The notes beneath the pieces are model-generated. The model saw only the letters and a program-made list of their open reading frames with translations. It searched no databases and was not told the DNA's origin. The position numbers and the translations under genes are program-made. From positions 186,758,270 through 186,822,269 of the forward strand of contig NC_081406.1 of the NCBI RefSeq assembly GCF_030272615.1: a stretch of DNA of 64,000 nucleotides, in the 5' to 3' direction. Below are positions 31,146 through 43,948 of this stretch, piece after piece. Origin of the DNA: Cryptomeria japonica (Eukaryota > Streptophyta > Pinopsida > Cupressales > Cupressaceae). Each line of letters begins with the position of its first letter. Within the stretch, counting starts at the first letter, position 1.

Positions 31146-33180
31146 GCCCCCAATGTCTAGCAAGGCAAGGAATATGACAGGTGAATAAATAGGCTTGCTG
31201 AAATGATGGTGGATAGAGGGAAGACAAAGGCCTTTTATTATGGAGACAATATGGATGCAATTTTCAAGGGCTATTGCATGATGGGACAAGAGACTGGATA
31301 TGACAATGTAAATCAGTGACAGGGCATGAGGGACATATCAAGAGGTTTTTGAAACCATGTTTAAATTTTTGCGTCCTTATGTCAGATCAAGATCAAGGAA
31401 TGAAATAGAGTGTATGGATAGCGATAAGATATGGATAGGATAAGCAAGACCAAGAATGGATAAGGGACATGGACTGAAGGTCAGGATAGGCTAAGGGATA
31501 GTGGCAGAAAGTTGCAATAAGATAGGGAATATGGATGAAAGGTTGTAATAAGCAAATGGATAAATGACCAAAAGCTATGATAGACTAAAAGCTGCAAACA
31601 AGATGTGTGATGCTCATGATGATCGTCAGCCTTGTCAAGATCAAAGGTGGAAAGGGAAACTAGACATGAGGGACAATAGGATATGAAGGGGTATGACATG
31701 GTATGATAGGATAATGGAACAATGAAGGACAAAAGGATATGAAGGAGGAAATCTGCCCCCAAGTGTGGTGTGCAAGAAGTTCATAAATTACGCATGATGC
31801 CTATTTGCCAGGTTTTCATCATGGTACTTGCCCAAAGCGCCTGTTTGCCAGGTTTTCACCAGTGGACGAATTATTTTTCTTTATTTTTTTTCTTTTTCTT
31901 TTCTTTTTTTTTTTTTCACTTTTTTTTTTGAATTTTTTATTTTTTTTTTTGATTTTTTCACTTTTTTTTGTATTTTGACTTTTTCAGAAGAAGATGGACA
32001 CATGATAGGGGATGGAAGAAGGACTCAAGCATCTTTTTGTTTGGATAGTAACCTTGAAATAAATGGACCATGACCTTTAAAAAGTATGCTCAAAGACGTT
32101 GGTAGGATAAGGACATGGAAAATGAGATGAAACTAAGGCAAGGATTTATGCAAAGGATTGGACCAAAGGGATCGAAGGATGGAAAATATGAATTGGATAA
32201 TAGGTAGGGTGTTGGAAGAATTGGGCTTCAGTGGATGGAAATGTTGGCAAGATCGACATTGGCACACACCTTGAGGGGTGATGAACTGATGGAGGAAAGA
32301 TGTATTTTGGATATTGAGATTTTGATGGAAAAAAGGCTTGGGATTTTGGGACATAAGGGCCCAAAATAGATGAAGAAGGTGATGGAGGAATAGACTTGGA
32401 CGATTTGGATGGAGGAATAGCAATTTTGGATGCCAAGTTGGATGTTTCTTTTTGTGCTTTAAGGAGCTTCTTGGGGATCCACATGGTTTTTGACTTTTCA
32501 TGCTTTTGTGGTTCCTTGGAGTGCATTGCTTGCACAAGGGATTCAGGAACCCATATAGATCTTGACTTTTCTTTATTTTGCTCAGTGGGCCTTTGTGGCC
32601 TTTTGGATTTTTCTTTTTCTTTATAGATCATATTGTTCTTTGTTTTGACATGTCGATTATATTGGACATGTTGATCCTTGAATACATGTGGATTTCTAGA
32701 CTTATGACTTTTATGCTTGGCATCCAAATTGCTTGGAGGAGGGAATGAATGACAGACAGGAAACTTAGGATAAATAAGTAATTTATTTAATCCTAAAGGA
32801 AGAAATGACAAATTAGGTTAAATGATTGAATCATGAAACCCTAGAAGACGAATTAGAAATGCGAGGATGAAAATTAGGTCTATAATTGACTTGATCATGT
32901 TTTGATTTGATAAATGACCATTGCGACAAACTGATTTGATTGATAGATGATTTGATTGAGATTGGTTGACAAAAATCAATGACAAATTGACCAAATTGAC
33001 AAGATCGACAAGAGGACAAGATGATTGAAGAATATAGAAGAATGACTCGATGTTCGCAAATGATAAAGACCAAGTGCGTGACATAGGAGAAATGTTAATG
33101 CGATGCAAAAACCTAAAATGAGGCAATGCGCAATTGTTAAAGTATGACTTCGCAAGCGTTGACCATTTTGGGTGTCTACA
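31146..33180 (-). mobile_element. Remnant of an LTR element ending TGTAGACACCC
   Basis: The plus strand ends ccattttgggtgtctaca at 33180, so the minus strand begins TGTAGACACCC, a Tat-type LTR terminus. Inside are a poly(T)-rich block (31875-31985), a polypurine-like CTTGGGGGCAGA on minus near 31750-31762 and a 221-residue open frame. The other LTR end and a partner LTR were not recognised, so the element's size and orientation are inferred. Confidence 0.45.
32146..32811 (-). CDS. Uncharacterised Lys/Pro/Ser-rich open frame with repeated WVP/WIP motifs
   Basis: 221 residues, starting MSFLPLGLNKLLIYPKFPV. Two related motifs occur in its middle, SIWVPESLVQAMHSKEPQKH and TMWIPKKLLKAQKETS, about 35 residues apart. 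The N-terminal half is rich in Lys/His and the C-terminal half in Pro/Ser (SKSIPPSPSSS). No family is recognised, and there is no signal peptide or membrane segment. It lies inside an LTR-element remnant, so it may be an element-specific frame or chance; a second overlapping frame (32133-32537) weakens the case. Confidence 0.35.
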   Translation of the reverse strand: MSFLPLGLNKLLIYPKFPVCHSFPPPSNLDAKHKSHKSRNPHVFKDQHVQYNRHVKTKNNMIYKEKEKSKRPQRPTEQNKEKSRSIWVPESLVQAMHSKEPQKHEKSKTMWIPKKLLKAQKETSNLASKIAIPPSKSSKSIPPSPSSSILGPYVPKSQAFFPSKSQYPKYIFPPSVHHPSRCVPMSILPTFPSTEAQFFQHPTYYPIHIFHPSIPLVQSFA

Positions 33181-33840
33181 GTACCATTTAAACATATTTC
33201 CAAACTAGAAAGTATGGACCTGTTTTGAGGTGAGGTTGACTCCTATAACTAGAAGCAATTTCCATCTTAATATCTAATAAAACAAGTTCTATAAACAACA
33301 CATTCAAAACAAACCAAAAAGAAAAAACTTAAAAAACAAAATAAGAGAGTTCATTTGTAAAAAAAATATAAGGAAAAAAAAACCAAAAACTTAAAAAAAC
33401 CTACCTTCTTTTGAGGAAATATTCCTCTACGATCTCTTTGAGAACAAACCAATAGTTGCAAATATATAGGAATAGCACAACAAACAACTTGGATCATTCA
33501 ACAATCAATCTTCAACTCTTCCTGCAATGGCAAGCAAAAATAATAAATTTAGGAATGGAGCAAGATTTTTTTGTTTTTCAGATGGTAAGGAAAAAAAGAA
33601 TATGATCTCTGTGAGCTCTTGTAGCACTAGTTGATGGAGAATTTGGAGAGAATCAAGGAGACATACTACAACTTTTAGTATGACACTTTAATAATTTGTC
33701 TTACATTTTATTTCTTAAAACAATAACCTGATTCAAGGTCTTGGTCTGGCAAAAAAAAATTCCAATTGCCACTTAGATTAGAGACCACATGCAGAGGTTT
33801 CTAGATAGTAAGTAATGTGACACGATGTACTACCGGGGCT
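33181..33840. other. Non-coding AT-rich DNA
   Basis: No coding signal or recognised repeat to the right of the LTR terminus at 33180. Confidence 0.4.
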
Positions 33841-34460
33841 TCTTTAAGACTTTTAAAAAGGACATGCAAGAAAGATATACAACATTTATCAAAGTGGTGG
33901 AGAGTTCTAAGAATGTCATTACTTTCATGGTTGACAAGGATAAGTGTTATATGAAGGTAGTTGAACTCAAGATAGCTTAGATTTTAAAATTACCCTACGA
34001 GGCCTTTGGACTAGAGTGGATTGCATATGCTAACATCATGCTTAGCAAGCCTAGGTATCCTACTATAGACTGATTTGGGACCTATGATGAGATAATTTAG
34101 AAGAAGAACTAGAAGAGTGTAGAGGAGAGCCTAGAAAAGAACAAGGCAAAGCTACAAAAGGAATTGGAAATCCAACCAAAATTCACATTTGAGGGCCCTG
34201 TAGTAGTGCCTCAAGTTGCTTCTACTTCTCCACAAACACCACAATAACCTAGAAGGACAAGTAGGGCCACTTCTACCACTAATACTACTCCTCAATCTAT
34301 CATATCTTCACAAACACCTCCTAGCAGAAGAAGAACAACTTCTGAAGAACTGGTGTAGATATAGACTACGAAAAAGTAGAAGCAAAGGCCTAAGTAGTAG
34401 GCCAAAATGGAGAAAATTAAATTAGTGATTGCAAAAGATGATGAGGAAGGATGATAATAA
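33841..34460 (+). pseudogene. Decayed coding stretch, family unknown
   Basis: In one plus frame, interrupted by several stops, it reads VVELKIA, LKLPYEAFGLEWIAYANIML, SKPRYPTID, then EESLEKNKAKLQKELEIQPK and FEGPVVVPQVASTSPQTP. This runs from a folded-looking part into an acidic/coiled stretch and a Thr/Ser/Pro tail. Composition and persistence suggest former coding sequence, perhaps of a mobile element, but no family can be named. Confidence 0.35.
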
Positions 34461-36535
34461 GAAAAATCTTCTAAACTAAAAATATGAGAGAAGAGACCAA
34501 GATAACCAGAAGGAGAAGAGGAAGGGACCTCAAAAGGAAAGGAAAAAGAAAAGAAAACTAATAAATACATCTAGAAGCACCCCCACATGAACCTTTATAG
34601 CTTGAGATAACCTTTAATGCCATTACATGGTTTTGGGCCCTAAATGAGACAATAGAATTTCATACTAAGGTTCCAAATTCATCCAAGGTTTGTTTGGGTT
34701 CGGCAAGGCCAAACCCATAGCAAACTAGCTTGGAAACCCAAACTAGGTTCAAACAAAATCGAGACCTAGGTCCTTTAGTAGGTGAACCAATATCATAGTT
34801 GTTGAGAGTTGTTAAGATAAATATGTTAGGTGCCAAGTATTAGTGTTGGGACATTTTGATAATTATACATAGTACTTTAACTTCCAAAATAAATCCAAGA
34901 TATAGATGAGCTTGGAAGTTGAATTTTGTAGCTTTGAATCAAGATTGAGATTTCAATGTGTGACCAGATTCTTTATACTACAAACTAGATGACCTTTACC
35001 TTGAAATTTGTATTTGGGAGGTTACAACCAAGGCAATGATCATTATGGAAATCCACTTTCTCAAGTACACAATTATGTTTCATGAGGTGCTCAAGGGAGA
35101 AGAAAGATAGTAATCACATTGGCCCTATAGAAATTGTAGAGGAATGGTTGTCATGTATGATTTAGTGCAATTACAACATCAAATTTTAATAAAAAATAAT
35201 AAGAACTATTCTCTCATATATTATGATCTTTAGATTCTTGTTTAAATTTTAGAATGCAATGTAGAATAGAGAGTTTTGTGATATACAACCATAATTTTTG
35301 AAATTGTTCAAAACTTATTATCTTCAAACTATTACATATCAAGATGCCTAGAATTTAGTTAGGTATATGTATGTAATGACCTTGCAATATATTAGAATGG
35401 GATGGTAGAGAAAATGTGCGTGACTTGAACTAGATATGCGTACATACATGACAAGTGGTCTAGTGGGAATAATTAATCAATTGGGAAGTAATTGAAAATA
35501 AAATACATGTAAATAACTAACTTGGTGTTCAAGTTTGTTTATTTTTTATGTTAATTCTTAAGTCAATTTTTAACATCATGAGTTATATGTTGTCAATATA
35601 GGAGAGTCTCGCATGTAATTTCTTTGATAATTTAAATCATATGGTCAAGGCAACCTTTTCTACCACTTAAAATGGATTGTGAAACCACTTTAGAAGGCAC
35701 TTGAATGGTTTACTAATACTATACTCTTTCTCTAAGTTATATATGTCTAGTCATTAGTAAATATTTTTTGAGATTTATAAAGGAATTCATATAGTGCCAA
35801 TCAAACCCTATAATTAATTGGGATTATAAATTTTAGTTTTTCCAGTACACTCTTCACATATACATGTCTTAAAGGTATAATTATAACAAAATTCTAGATA
35901 AATGGTCCAATAAAGTCGTAGGTGTTGTAATGACATCTACACCTTTTAAAAGCATGGACTTATGTTTAATTTTTTGAAAACCCTTAAAATATTTGAAAAT
36001 ACTACCTATACTCTGTTTGTTTACTTTTTGCAACTTAGTTTTATGACAAATTCTTTTGATGATTTGTTTGTATTAAAATCACTTGCATTTAATAATACTA
36101 AAATGTTTTATTTGATGCTAGGATAGAAGTTAAATAATATCCAACTCTCTAAACTAGATAATGTACTTATAAGAGAAATAATGTTTTATGTGTATGCTAT
36201 AACTAGGCGATTCTCCTATTTGTATGTATGCCAATCCTACATGTAACAAAGAGCTATGTAGATTTATAGAAACAAAATATGAATTATAGTGTTTTTATTT
36301 AGTGCATGGTATCATCTTGTGTATTTAGGATGAAGGTGCATGTAGGTGAATAGAAACTTATTAGTTACTCTTCTATTTCTCTCTTGGATATGTTTGAAAA
36401 GTGAACCATGTTTAAGGCATAGTAATAACTTATTCTTTAACTCTTTGCTACCTAAAGTTTCATATTGAAAGGGAAGAAATAATATGGATTTAATAGTAAT
36501 TGTTATCATTTAAGTGCTTTAAAAGGTAATATTCA
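34461..36535. other. AT-rich non-coding DNA
   Basis: Two kilobases with many stops in all frames. No gene, RNA or clear repeat seen. Confidence 0.4.
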
Positions 36536-37500
36536 ATAGAATTTTGATACTAGCGTTGTAAGTAAGAAAGACATGCAGAAACAAATTATTACACTAGGGA
36601 AGGGTGTATAAAAAATAAAGAAACACATTTATAAATTTAGCCAAACAATATACTATAACATAATGATTTGTGTGGGGAAAGCCATTGCAAGAAAAAAACC
36701 CCATAATAAAAAATAAACATAATTTACTATCAAATTTGAAAGAATATTGCAAAACACACGTTCTTCAAGTCTTTACAAGAGTATTTCATTAGCAATTAAA
36801 CGTGGAAGAATTTTTGAAAGGTAAAAGAAAAAGACCACCTAAGACCACTATATGCAACTTTTGACAGTATTCCACATTTCTTTGTAATAAAATATACAAC
36901 AACTTGATACAAGCACATACTATTATGCCTTTAAAGAAAAAAATGACAAAGTTGACTTTTCATCACATTAACCCTTAGATGAACGATAATGTAGCTTACA
37001 AATAAAAGTAAGTTTTAGTAAATATACATGGGAAAAACCCTTTCAAGAAAAAAATCTAACATATAACTCCTCATTTATTGAGCGCCAAGTGAATGCTTAT
37101 GTAAAATATAACTCTTAACATGCATTTTACCACCACCCATGCAAAGGTCCCACTTGACATTCAACATATTTACTTCCATGCAAATAGTCCCACTTGACAT
37201 GCAACACACCTCCTTCATGCAAAGTGTTCCACCTATCATAGTAACTTCAATTTTTAACTCTTACATTATCATAATTTTTCATGTGACATGATCTATCATA
37301 ATCAGTCATAAACTCCTACGCCGTGAAAGATGCCATATAATTAGCTTCATAGTGGGGTTCACAAAGTGGGATGTCTATTTCCTCCAATTTAGGATGCATG
37401 TCATCCTAGTCACTTGCCATGTAAAATAACACATAATCATGTTGGGTCCCACAAAGTGGCATCATAAGTTAAACATAAAATAATTACACATGCATACAAT
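36536..37500. other. Possible old copia-type LTR remnant
   Basis: Phrases such as tgtgtggggaaagccattgc near 36670 and catgggaaaaaccctttcaa near 37028 resemble the gtggaaacccaaatgggaaa segment of copia LTRs in this window. Short local duplications around tcccacttgacat occur at 37148-37200. The call is weak and no ends are visible. Confidence 0.25.
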
Positions 37501-38085
37501 AATTAAATAATCAAGTAATTTAATGCTAGGACTTGCAAAGGTCAAGATACTCTAATCCCATCAACTTTCGTAGTATTCCAACATCACCTTCATACTTAAA
37601 ATCCTCATACTAAAACTAATTCTTCAAGTACCAATTTATAGATAAATCAACAAGCTAGAAGCCATAAAGAAATTTACAAACCATGAGCTAAAACTCCCAA
37701 AAGGACGGTTCCCAACTTGGACACAATTCCAATGCCATACTTGAAAATTTCTTACATCTTGTTAAAAATAGTAAATCATAATATAATAATCTCCACTTTG
37801 ACCTACTCAACAAGGGTGCCCAACTTACCATTATTTCTTATTCAAAATAGGAACTCTATGCAAAATAATATAATCTATCATAAGCTAGTTAAAAATAATT
37901 CTTATTTCTAGCTCTGAGTCAGCATTAACTAGGGTGTTGACTCGTAACATAGTAAAAAACTATCAACTAAAAACAACAACACCAAGAAATGATGTTCGCA
38001 ACAAAACAACAACCTAGAGGCAACAAGAACCAAACCTAGTTAGATAGGCAAAGGAAAAGCTATCCAATCGGAAAATAACTAAGAC
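37501..38085. other. Non-coding AT-rich DNA
   Basis: No coding signal. Only short chance frames. Confidence 0.4.
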
Positions 38086-38095
38086 CCCCAATCAA

Positions 38096-38130
38096 GTGGG
38101 GGAGGGGGGGGGGTTGGGGTAGGGGAGAAG
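38096..38130 (+). repeat. G-rich tract
   Basis: Contains a G-run of ten or more interrupted by ttggggtagggg, capable of a G-quadruplex. It lies just past the 3' side of the LINE ORF1 scrap. Confidence 0.6.
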
Positions 38131-38202
38131 ACTTCCCCTTCCGCCTGTGAGAAACCACAATCTAGACGATGTTTCCATTGTGACCATTAAAGAAGAGATC
38201 AA

Positions 38203-38707
38203 TCAGAAGGGACCCCGCAGGGTTACAATCAGAAGAGTCAACAAGGTGTTGCAATAGGCCAACAAGAGGCTGCTGAAGAGCAACAATAGGTTGTGATGAA
38301 ACAGCACCATAAGAAGGTTCAACAATAAAATATGGCTACAAAACAAGAGAAGCTGTAGTGGGGACCTTAGGAAATGAGGCCACAGAAGGAGCCACAGGGG
38401 CAACAGTAGCCATAAGGGGCCCGACCTCATCCTTAGAGGGGATATCATCCTCATGGGAGGAGTTAGTAGGAGTAGAGTTCGGAGCATTGACTGTTAAGTG
38501 ATCAACAGTAGTATTCTTACACCAAGTAGAAACACGTTTGCGGTGCGAAATGGAGTAGTCCGAAGCAAGATCACACGTAGAGAAGCATCTCCTGCAACGA
38601 AAGGGGAGGCTTTCAAAATTCGGCAGTTGTGTCCAAGGTCTATCTCCCACCATAAGAACTACATTTCTAGGGAGAGGCGACGAGATGTTAATTGTTGTAA
38701 TTATCAT
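38203..38707 (-). pseudogene. LINE ORF1 zinc-knuckle fragment
   Basis: The minus strand (38336-38707) reads PRNVVLMVGDRPWTQLPNFE followed by SLPFRCRRCFSTCDLASDYS. Plant LINE ORF1 proteins carry W-T-Q-x-x-D/N-Y/F-E-x-x-P/A-F-R-C-R-x-C before a C-x2-C-x4-H-x4-C knuckle. Here the His and last Cys are not conserved. It is followed by WCKNTTVDHLTVNAP and an acidic/Pro-rich tail, as in those ORF1 proteins. It is an isolated scrap with no ORF2 next to it. Confidence 0.55.
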
Positions 38708-38709
38708 TC

Positions 38710-40080
38710 TATTTACTTTTCAATTAAAATTTATTTTTAAATTTAATGAGAATTATATGCTATTATTATTTATTATTTATTTATGTTTGTGGTGGGATCA
38801 TATATATTGTAGTTTTTAACTCAATGATATTTTACTAGTGTAATTGTTAATTTTTAGTAGATATAATTAGATAGATATATGACATCTCTATTTTCAAATA
38901 GATTATAAAAATTATTAAATTTTGAAGTTGTAACTTAAAATATATGTTTACAATAGACTGTTTTGATTTTTCTCCAATTAAATTCATTATATTAGATGGT
39001 CCTAAATAAATAATATTGTTAAGGACTAGGAAATAGTTGTATAAAATTGAAAAATATAATTACAAAATAAAAACGAAAATTTCATTCTTATTTCTAAAAG
39101 AAAAACAAAAAGATAGGACTGTTGTTTTCTTATCCAATTAAAAATGACAACTTTCCTTTATTATTTATGGGATTTCATCTCGATTTTGATTTTTTAAAGA
39201 AAAAAGAAATGTCTGTCGTGAATAAAAATTAATTTCTCGACTTTAATTTTATTTTTCAACTTTGATATGTATCTTCCATTATTTTACATAGATTTTTAAA
39301 AATAACCAATAGAATTAAAATTGTAGCAAAAAATAATATGCAAAAATAAATTATTTAAACGTTAATAAATTTCACAAATCTTATCATATCTATAAATTTA
39401 CCATCAAATATTTTCTTATCAACTTATAAACCAAAACTATATCAATTTAATAATCAATACTAAGTCTCACATTATGGCATATAAATGAAAACAAAAGACT
39501 TGTAGTAGATACTGAAGCATCATGACTGTCATGTTTCAGTCAGTTTGTCATATTAGCAAGGTTGTCTCCTACCTATAACCAATTTAAAAAAAATAAAAAA
39601 TTAATTATAGTTAAGTCATTAGACCAATACAATATCTAAAGATCCGATCTAAATAATGCCAAAACATACTGTGATTCAATTAATGTTAACGATGTTTGTA
39701 ATCTATTAATTGTATTTTTAAGTACGTGTTTTATTAAAATTTTAGATCTAATGAATTTTAAAAAAAAAAATTGTATTTTTATTTAGTTATTTTTCAATTT
39801 AAAATATTTATTATTTATTATAAAAAATATTAAATTATTATTTTATTAATATTTTAATTTTTTATATTTTGACTTTTTATTTAGTTTATTCTATTTTTTT
39901 TTTATTTGTTTAAAATTTATTTTAAATTATTTATGTCTTTTTACAAAATTACAAATAAAAATTAAAAGATATTAAAGTTAATTTAATTTATAATTATTTA
40001 TCTTATTAAAATTCTAATTTATTTTAGAACAATTATATTTGAATTTTTCTTTTAATTTATATAATACATTTAATTTATCT
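38710..40080. other. Very AT-rich non-coding DNA
   Basis: Long A/T runs, no coding frames, no recognised repeats. Confidence 0.45.
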
Positions 40081-40123
40081 CTCCATCTTCACATCTCTCT
40101 GTCTCTGTCTGTCTCTCTGTCTG

Positions 40124-40155
<32 letters not shown>

Positions 40156-40480
40156 TCTCCCCATATCTATACCTCTCCCTCTCTCTCCTCTCTATGTTAC
40201 TCCCTCTTTCTATATCTCTTTATTACTCTATCCTCTATCTATATATCTCTCTAAAGATTGGTCACACACTCCTTGTTACTTCTCCCCATGTATATCTCAA
40301 TTTATCTCTCACACTTTCACACACACTCCTTGTTTCTCCCTCTCCCTCTCTATCTCTACATCTCCTCCCTATGTCTTCTCTCTATTGCCTCCTTTATCTC
40401 CCTCTTGATCCCTTTTTCTCTATCTTCCCATCTCTTCCTCTCCCACTCTATCTATATCTTTCTTTTTTAACTCATGTTTG
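40080..40480 (+). repeat. CT/CTGT microsatellite
   Basis: Runs of ctgtctgtctctctgt followed by (CT)n and interrupted ctct/tatct stretches. The apparent Leu/Ser/Val-rich frames are artefacts. Confidence 0.9.
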
Positions 40481-41440
40481 GATCCCTATAACTAGATGCG
40501 TTAGGTTTATTTTTTAAAGAATACATATAATAATTAGGTTTAATTTTTAGTATAATTTCATTTAAACTAAATGAAATCCTTATAATTGGTTTTATCATGT
40601 ATATTTTGAAATAAAAAATAATTATTAAAATTTATATGTTTATTTAAAAAATATTTTATTTACAATATTATAAATGATAGAAAATGAATAAACTATTTTA
40701 AATAGACATTTTAGTTTTTAAAATATAAAGAAATCCAAAAAAAACCAAAAAAATCTATCATCCCTAAAAATTTGCTCCTATAACACAATTTTTAAAAAAT
40801 AAATCATAATGTATATAAATAGTTTTTATAATATCTTAAATTTAAAAATATAAATCTTAACTTTACAAAAAGCAAGTTTTTTTGTTAAGAAAAAATAATA
40901 ATCACTTTTGACTGGTGCAAACTAATTGAATAAAGCATCACTGAATGCAATAGTATTTCCTACAACAAGTACTAATAATATATAATCTAAAATTAATAAT
41001 TAATAATTAGGTTTAAGATTAATTTTATTATTATAATTATAATTATATATATTTTCTAATTAAATTATGAATATATTCTTAAGAAAAATGTATGTTTTCA
41101 CTATAGTTTTTATAGTATATTATTATTGTTAATGTTATTTTATTGAAGTGAGAGTTATACTTAATATTATAGAAATATAACTAAAAAATATAATTTTGAA
41201 ATAACAATAATTTAAAATTATATTAATTAAGAATTGCAACAAATCTTTTTATTACAATACTATAAAGGCAAGTACTCGCCACTAGGAGGCAATTGCTATA
41301 ATTATAATTCTATCATTTTTTAATTAAATTAGCGTTATATTTTTTAGAAAAATATATCATCCCTAAAATATTAATATTTTTTTATAATATAATTGTTTAT
41401 ATTATTTTGTTGAAGTAAAAGTTATAGCTATTCTATTAGG
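40481..41440. other. Very AT-rich non-coding DNA
   Basis: No coding signal. A/T-rich throughout, with no recognised element. Confidence 0.4.
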
Positions 41441-41526
41441 GTTTTATGTTTTTTCCTTTGTATTCTAATTTTTGGCATTTGCGTTGTGTCATACAACAAA
41501 CAGTGCATAACTTTTTAGGTTTAAAA

Positions 41527-43640
41527 ATGGCCTCGAGTAGCTCCAAGATAGCAGTTGTTGCTTTGGAATTTGGCATAAATGGTTCCACCAATCAAGTAAG
41601 CACAAAGATTTGTTTCCTGAAAGTTTTTTAATGAGGTATGCCTTTTGATAATTCCTTTGATGTGGTTTTACCTACTCTAGAATTTGATTATGCATGTCAA
41701 TAGTAAGATCAATTTATGCTTATTGTTTATTTTATTTGGAGAGACCCCCTGAAAACATGCTTTAGGATTAGGCTTCCAAGGCACTGACCCCTTCTAGGAT
41801 CCACCTTGTTGGTGTTGAAAACCTTAACAAAGGCTTTTTTTGTTTTGTTTTGTTTTGTGGAGGTTAATCATGTCCAACTCATTTTTAAGAATGGTCCATG
41901 GTATGCTAGGTCATGCTTACTTGTTTTTGAACCTTGGTCTTGAGACTTCTTTGTTTGTGAGGATAAGAAACTCTAGGCCATAGTTTAGGTTGAGTTCACA
42001 GGTTTTTCTTCAGCTTGTTGAAACTTTCTTTCTTCCATTGTGGCATCTCTTGGGAGGATGGTTTGTGTCAAACCAGATTAGTTCTATCACGCTCATCCCC
42101 AACAAAATGGCGTGTATTGAAATAGATTTGGCTCATGATATAAAGGACATAATTGGTATTTAGATAGGAAGCCTTCATCACACTCATGTGTTCTTTATTG
42201 AATTTACCTAATGCATACTTTCAAATTGTCAATCTATGGAGGACAAGGTTTAGGACTACCTCTTGATTGCTTTGAGAGCTAAAACCCATCACGAGGTTGT
42301 AGATCCTTCGAGTTCTTCTTTAAAGGTGACTAAGCCAAAATAAAAAAGGATGATGATGATTCTTGAAGGAAAGGCCACCTCAAAATTATCTACGAGGGAT
42401 ACTTTGAAAAATTATCTTGGTATTGATGTGATATCTTTAGGAAATCAAAATTTCTTCTTTCATACTTTCAGCTACATGTCAGGTTATTTGGCTAGCTAGT
42501 TTGGCTTTCGCTTCCAATCATGAGACTACTCATGGAAGTGTTGTTACTCTTCTTGCTCCATGGTGGTATTAGTATATTAATGACCATGTATATAATCCTA
42601 TCCATCAGCTGATTGGGATCCTCATGTCAATCAAAAATCATTATTTTGGGATAATGAATGTTTATGCTCTCAATGATGTTGTTGAAAGATGTACCCTTTG
42701 CAATTGATCATGGATTCAATGGCCCCCAATACTTGGTTTAGGTGTAGGGATTTGAATATGTTGAGGTGGCATCTGACAAGGATGGGTTAGTGCATTTTTG
42801 TTGGATAGCTGATGAATCAGAGGTGTGGCTATACATGCATAATAAATTGGGGCTTTAAGATTAGTGGATTGGACATGGGAATCTTTTATATTTTTTGTGC
42901 ATTTCCTTTTCTTTCCAAGAATCTATGGTTGATCTTTGAAATGTTGATCTTGTCAAAATTGAGAAGATTCTCTCTTGTTGGATTAATAAGCCTCTATCCC
43001 TTGCTGGTAAATTCTACGCTTGTTCCAAAACATTGGTGGCAACCCATGTGTATCATTCTTCCTATTGTGGTCATTCCAATGGCTCATATATGAAACTTAA
43101 AAAGATTCTTCATGATTGTTTTAGGCTTCTTACAAGGACTACATGTGGTTTCACCATTTGGTTGGGGTTTTCTGTTTGCTCCCACATGATTCTAGTGGGC
43201 TTCGTCTCCTCTCTACGTGAAGACAAGGTGTAGTCCTTTGTGCTAAATAGATTGTTTGAGCCATTTCTAGGAATGAGGCCTTGAAGATTCTTCTGAGACA
43301 TTTCATTGTTCTAGCTTCCTAGCTCATAGGTTATCTTAGAAGGGATTGGCTTTTAGACCCTTCTTGTTATGCCAAAACCTACTTAAATAGAAGGCACTTT
43401 TGTTGCCAAAAGTATATGTTCTGCCTAGTAAGTCATCAAGCCTTGGCTTTGGTGGTTGGCTCTGGATTTCAAAATGGATCATCTTTTAATCATCATAACC
43501 TTTGGTGGTCTCCTCTCATTCATGTACACTGGGGCCTCCCCCTAGCTTGCTTTGCCTAGGTCAATTTATTGTGTTCGGGCTTCACTCTTCTGCTTGTTAT
43601 TTTGTTTAGTTGTTTCTTTGCTTTTAAGGCTTTGCCCATG
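41527..43640 (+). pseudogene. Internally deleted LINE, plus strand
   Basis: The start near 41527 reads MASSSSKIAVVALEFGINGS. At 41860-42260 is the DUF4283-like ORF1 core (FKNGPWYAR, FEPWS, ASLGRMVCVKPD) with stops. At 42540-42780 is an endonuclease stretch (LIGILMSIKNHYFGIMNVYA, then NTWFRCRDLNML). At 42960-43120 is a post-RT stretch (KPLSLAGKFYACSK, NGSYMKLKKIL). The whole RT is missing between the last two, so it carries an internal deletion. Many stops and frameshifts make it non-functional. The Ala/Ser start may be the LINE ORF1 start rather than a host exon. Confidence 0.65.
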
Positions 43641-43948
43641 TGACTCTATAACTACTTTTGGGGTCTACTCATATGCCATGTCCCTCTATATTTTTTAGAT
43701 ATGAATATTAGAATTTTAATCTAATATAGATACTCACATATTATTCATAAAAGTAAAAATTATAATTAATATTACATAAATATAATTAAAATAATATAAT
43801 TTTAAAATAACATTGATTTAAAATTATAATAATTAAAAATCACCACAAATATTTTTATTACAATATTACTCACTGCTATATGACACTTGTTTCAATATTC
43901 TTTTATGTTTGAATATCTGTTTTAAGTAAAAGAACGTTGAACGGAGAA
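43641..43948. other. Non-coding gap between LINE and polygalacturonase
   Basis: AT-rich, with no upstream polygalacturonase exon recognised. Confidence 0.4.

Noticed and set aside
38096-38130. A functional regulatory G-quadruplex
   Set aside because: The G-run is real, but there is no gene or promoter context next to it. It is only reported as a repeat.
41446-41631. First exon of the polygalacturonase
   Set aside because: The short Ala/Ser-rich frame has no signal peptide and no polygalacturonase N-terminal motif, and it leads into LINE ORF1 sequence.
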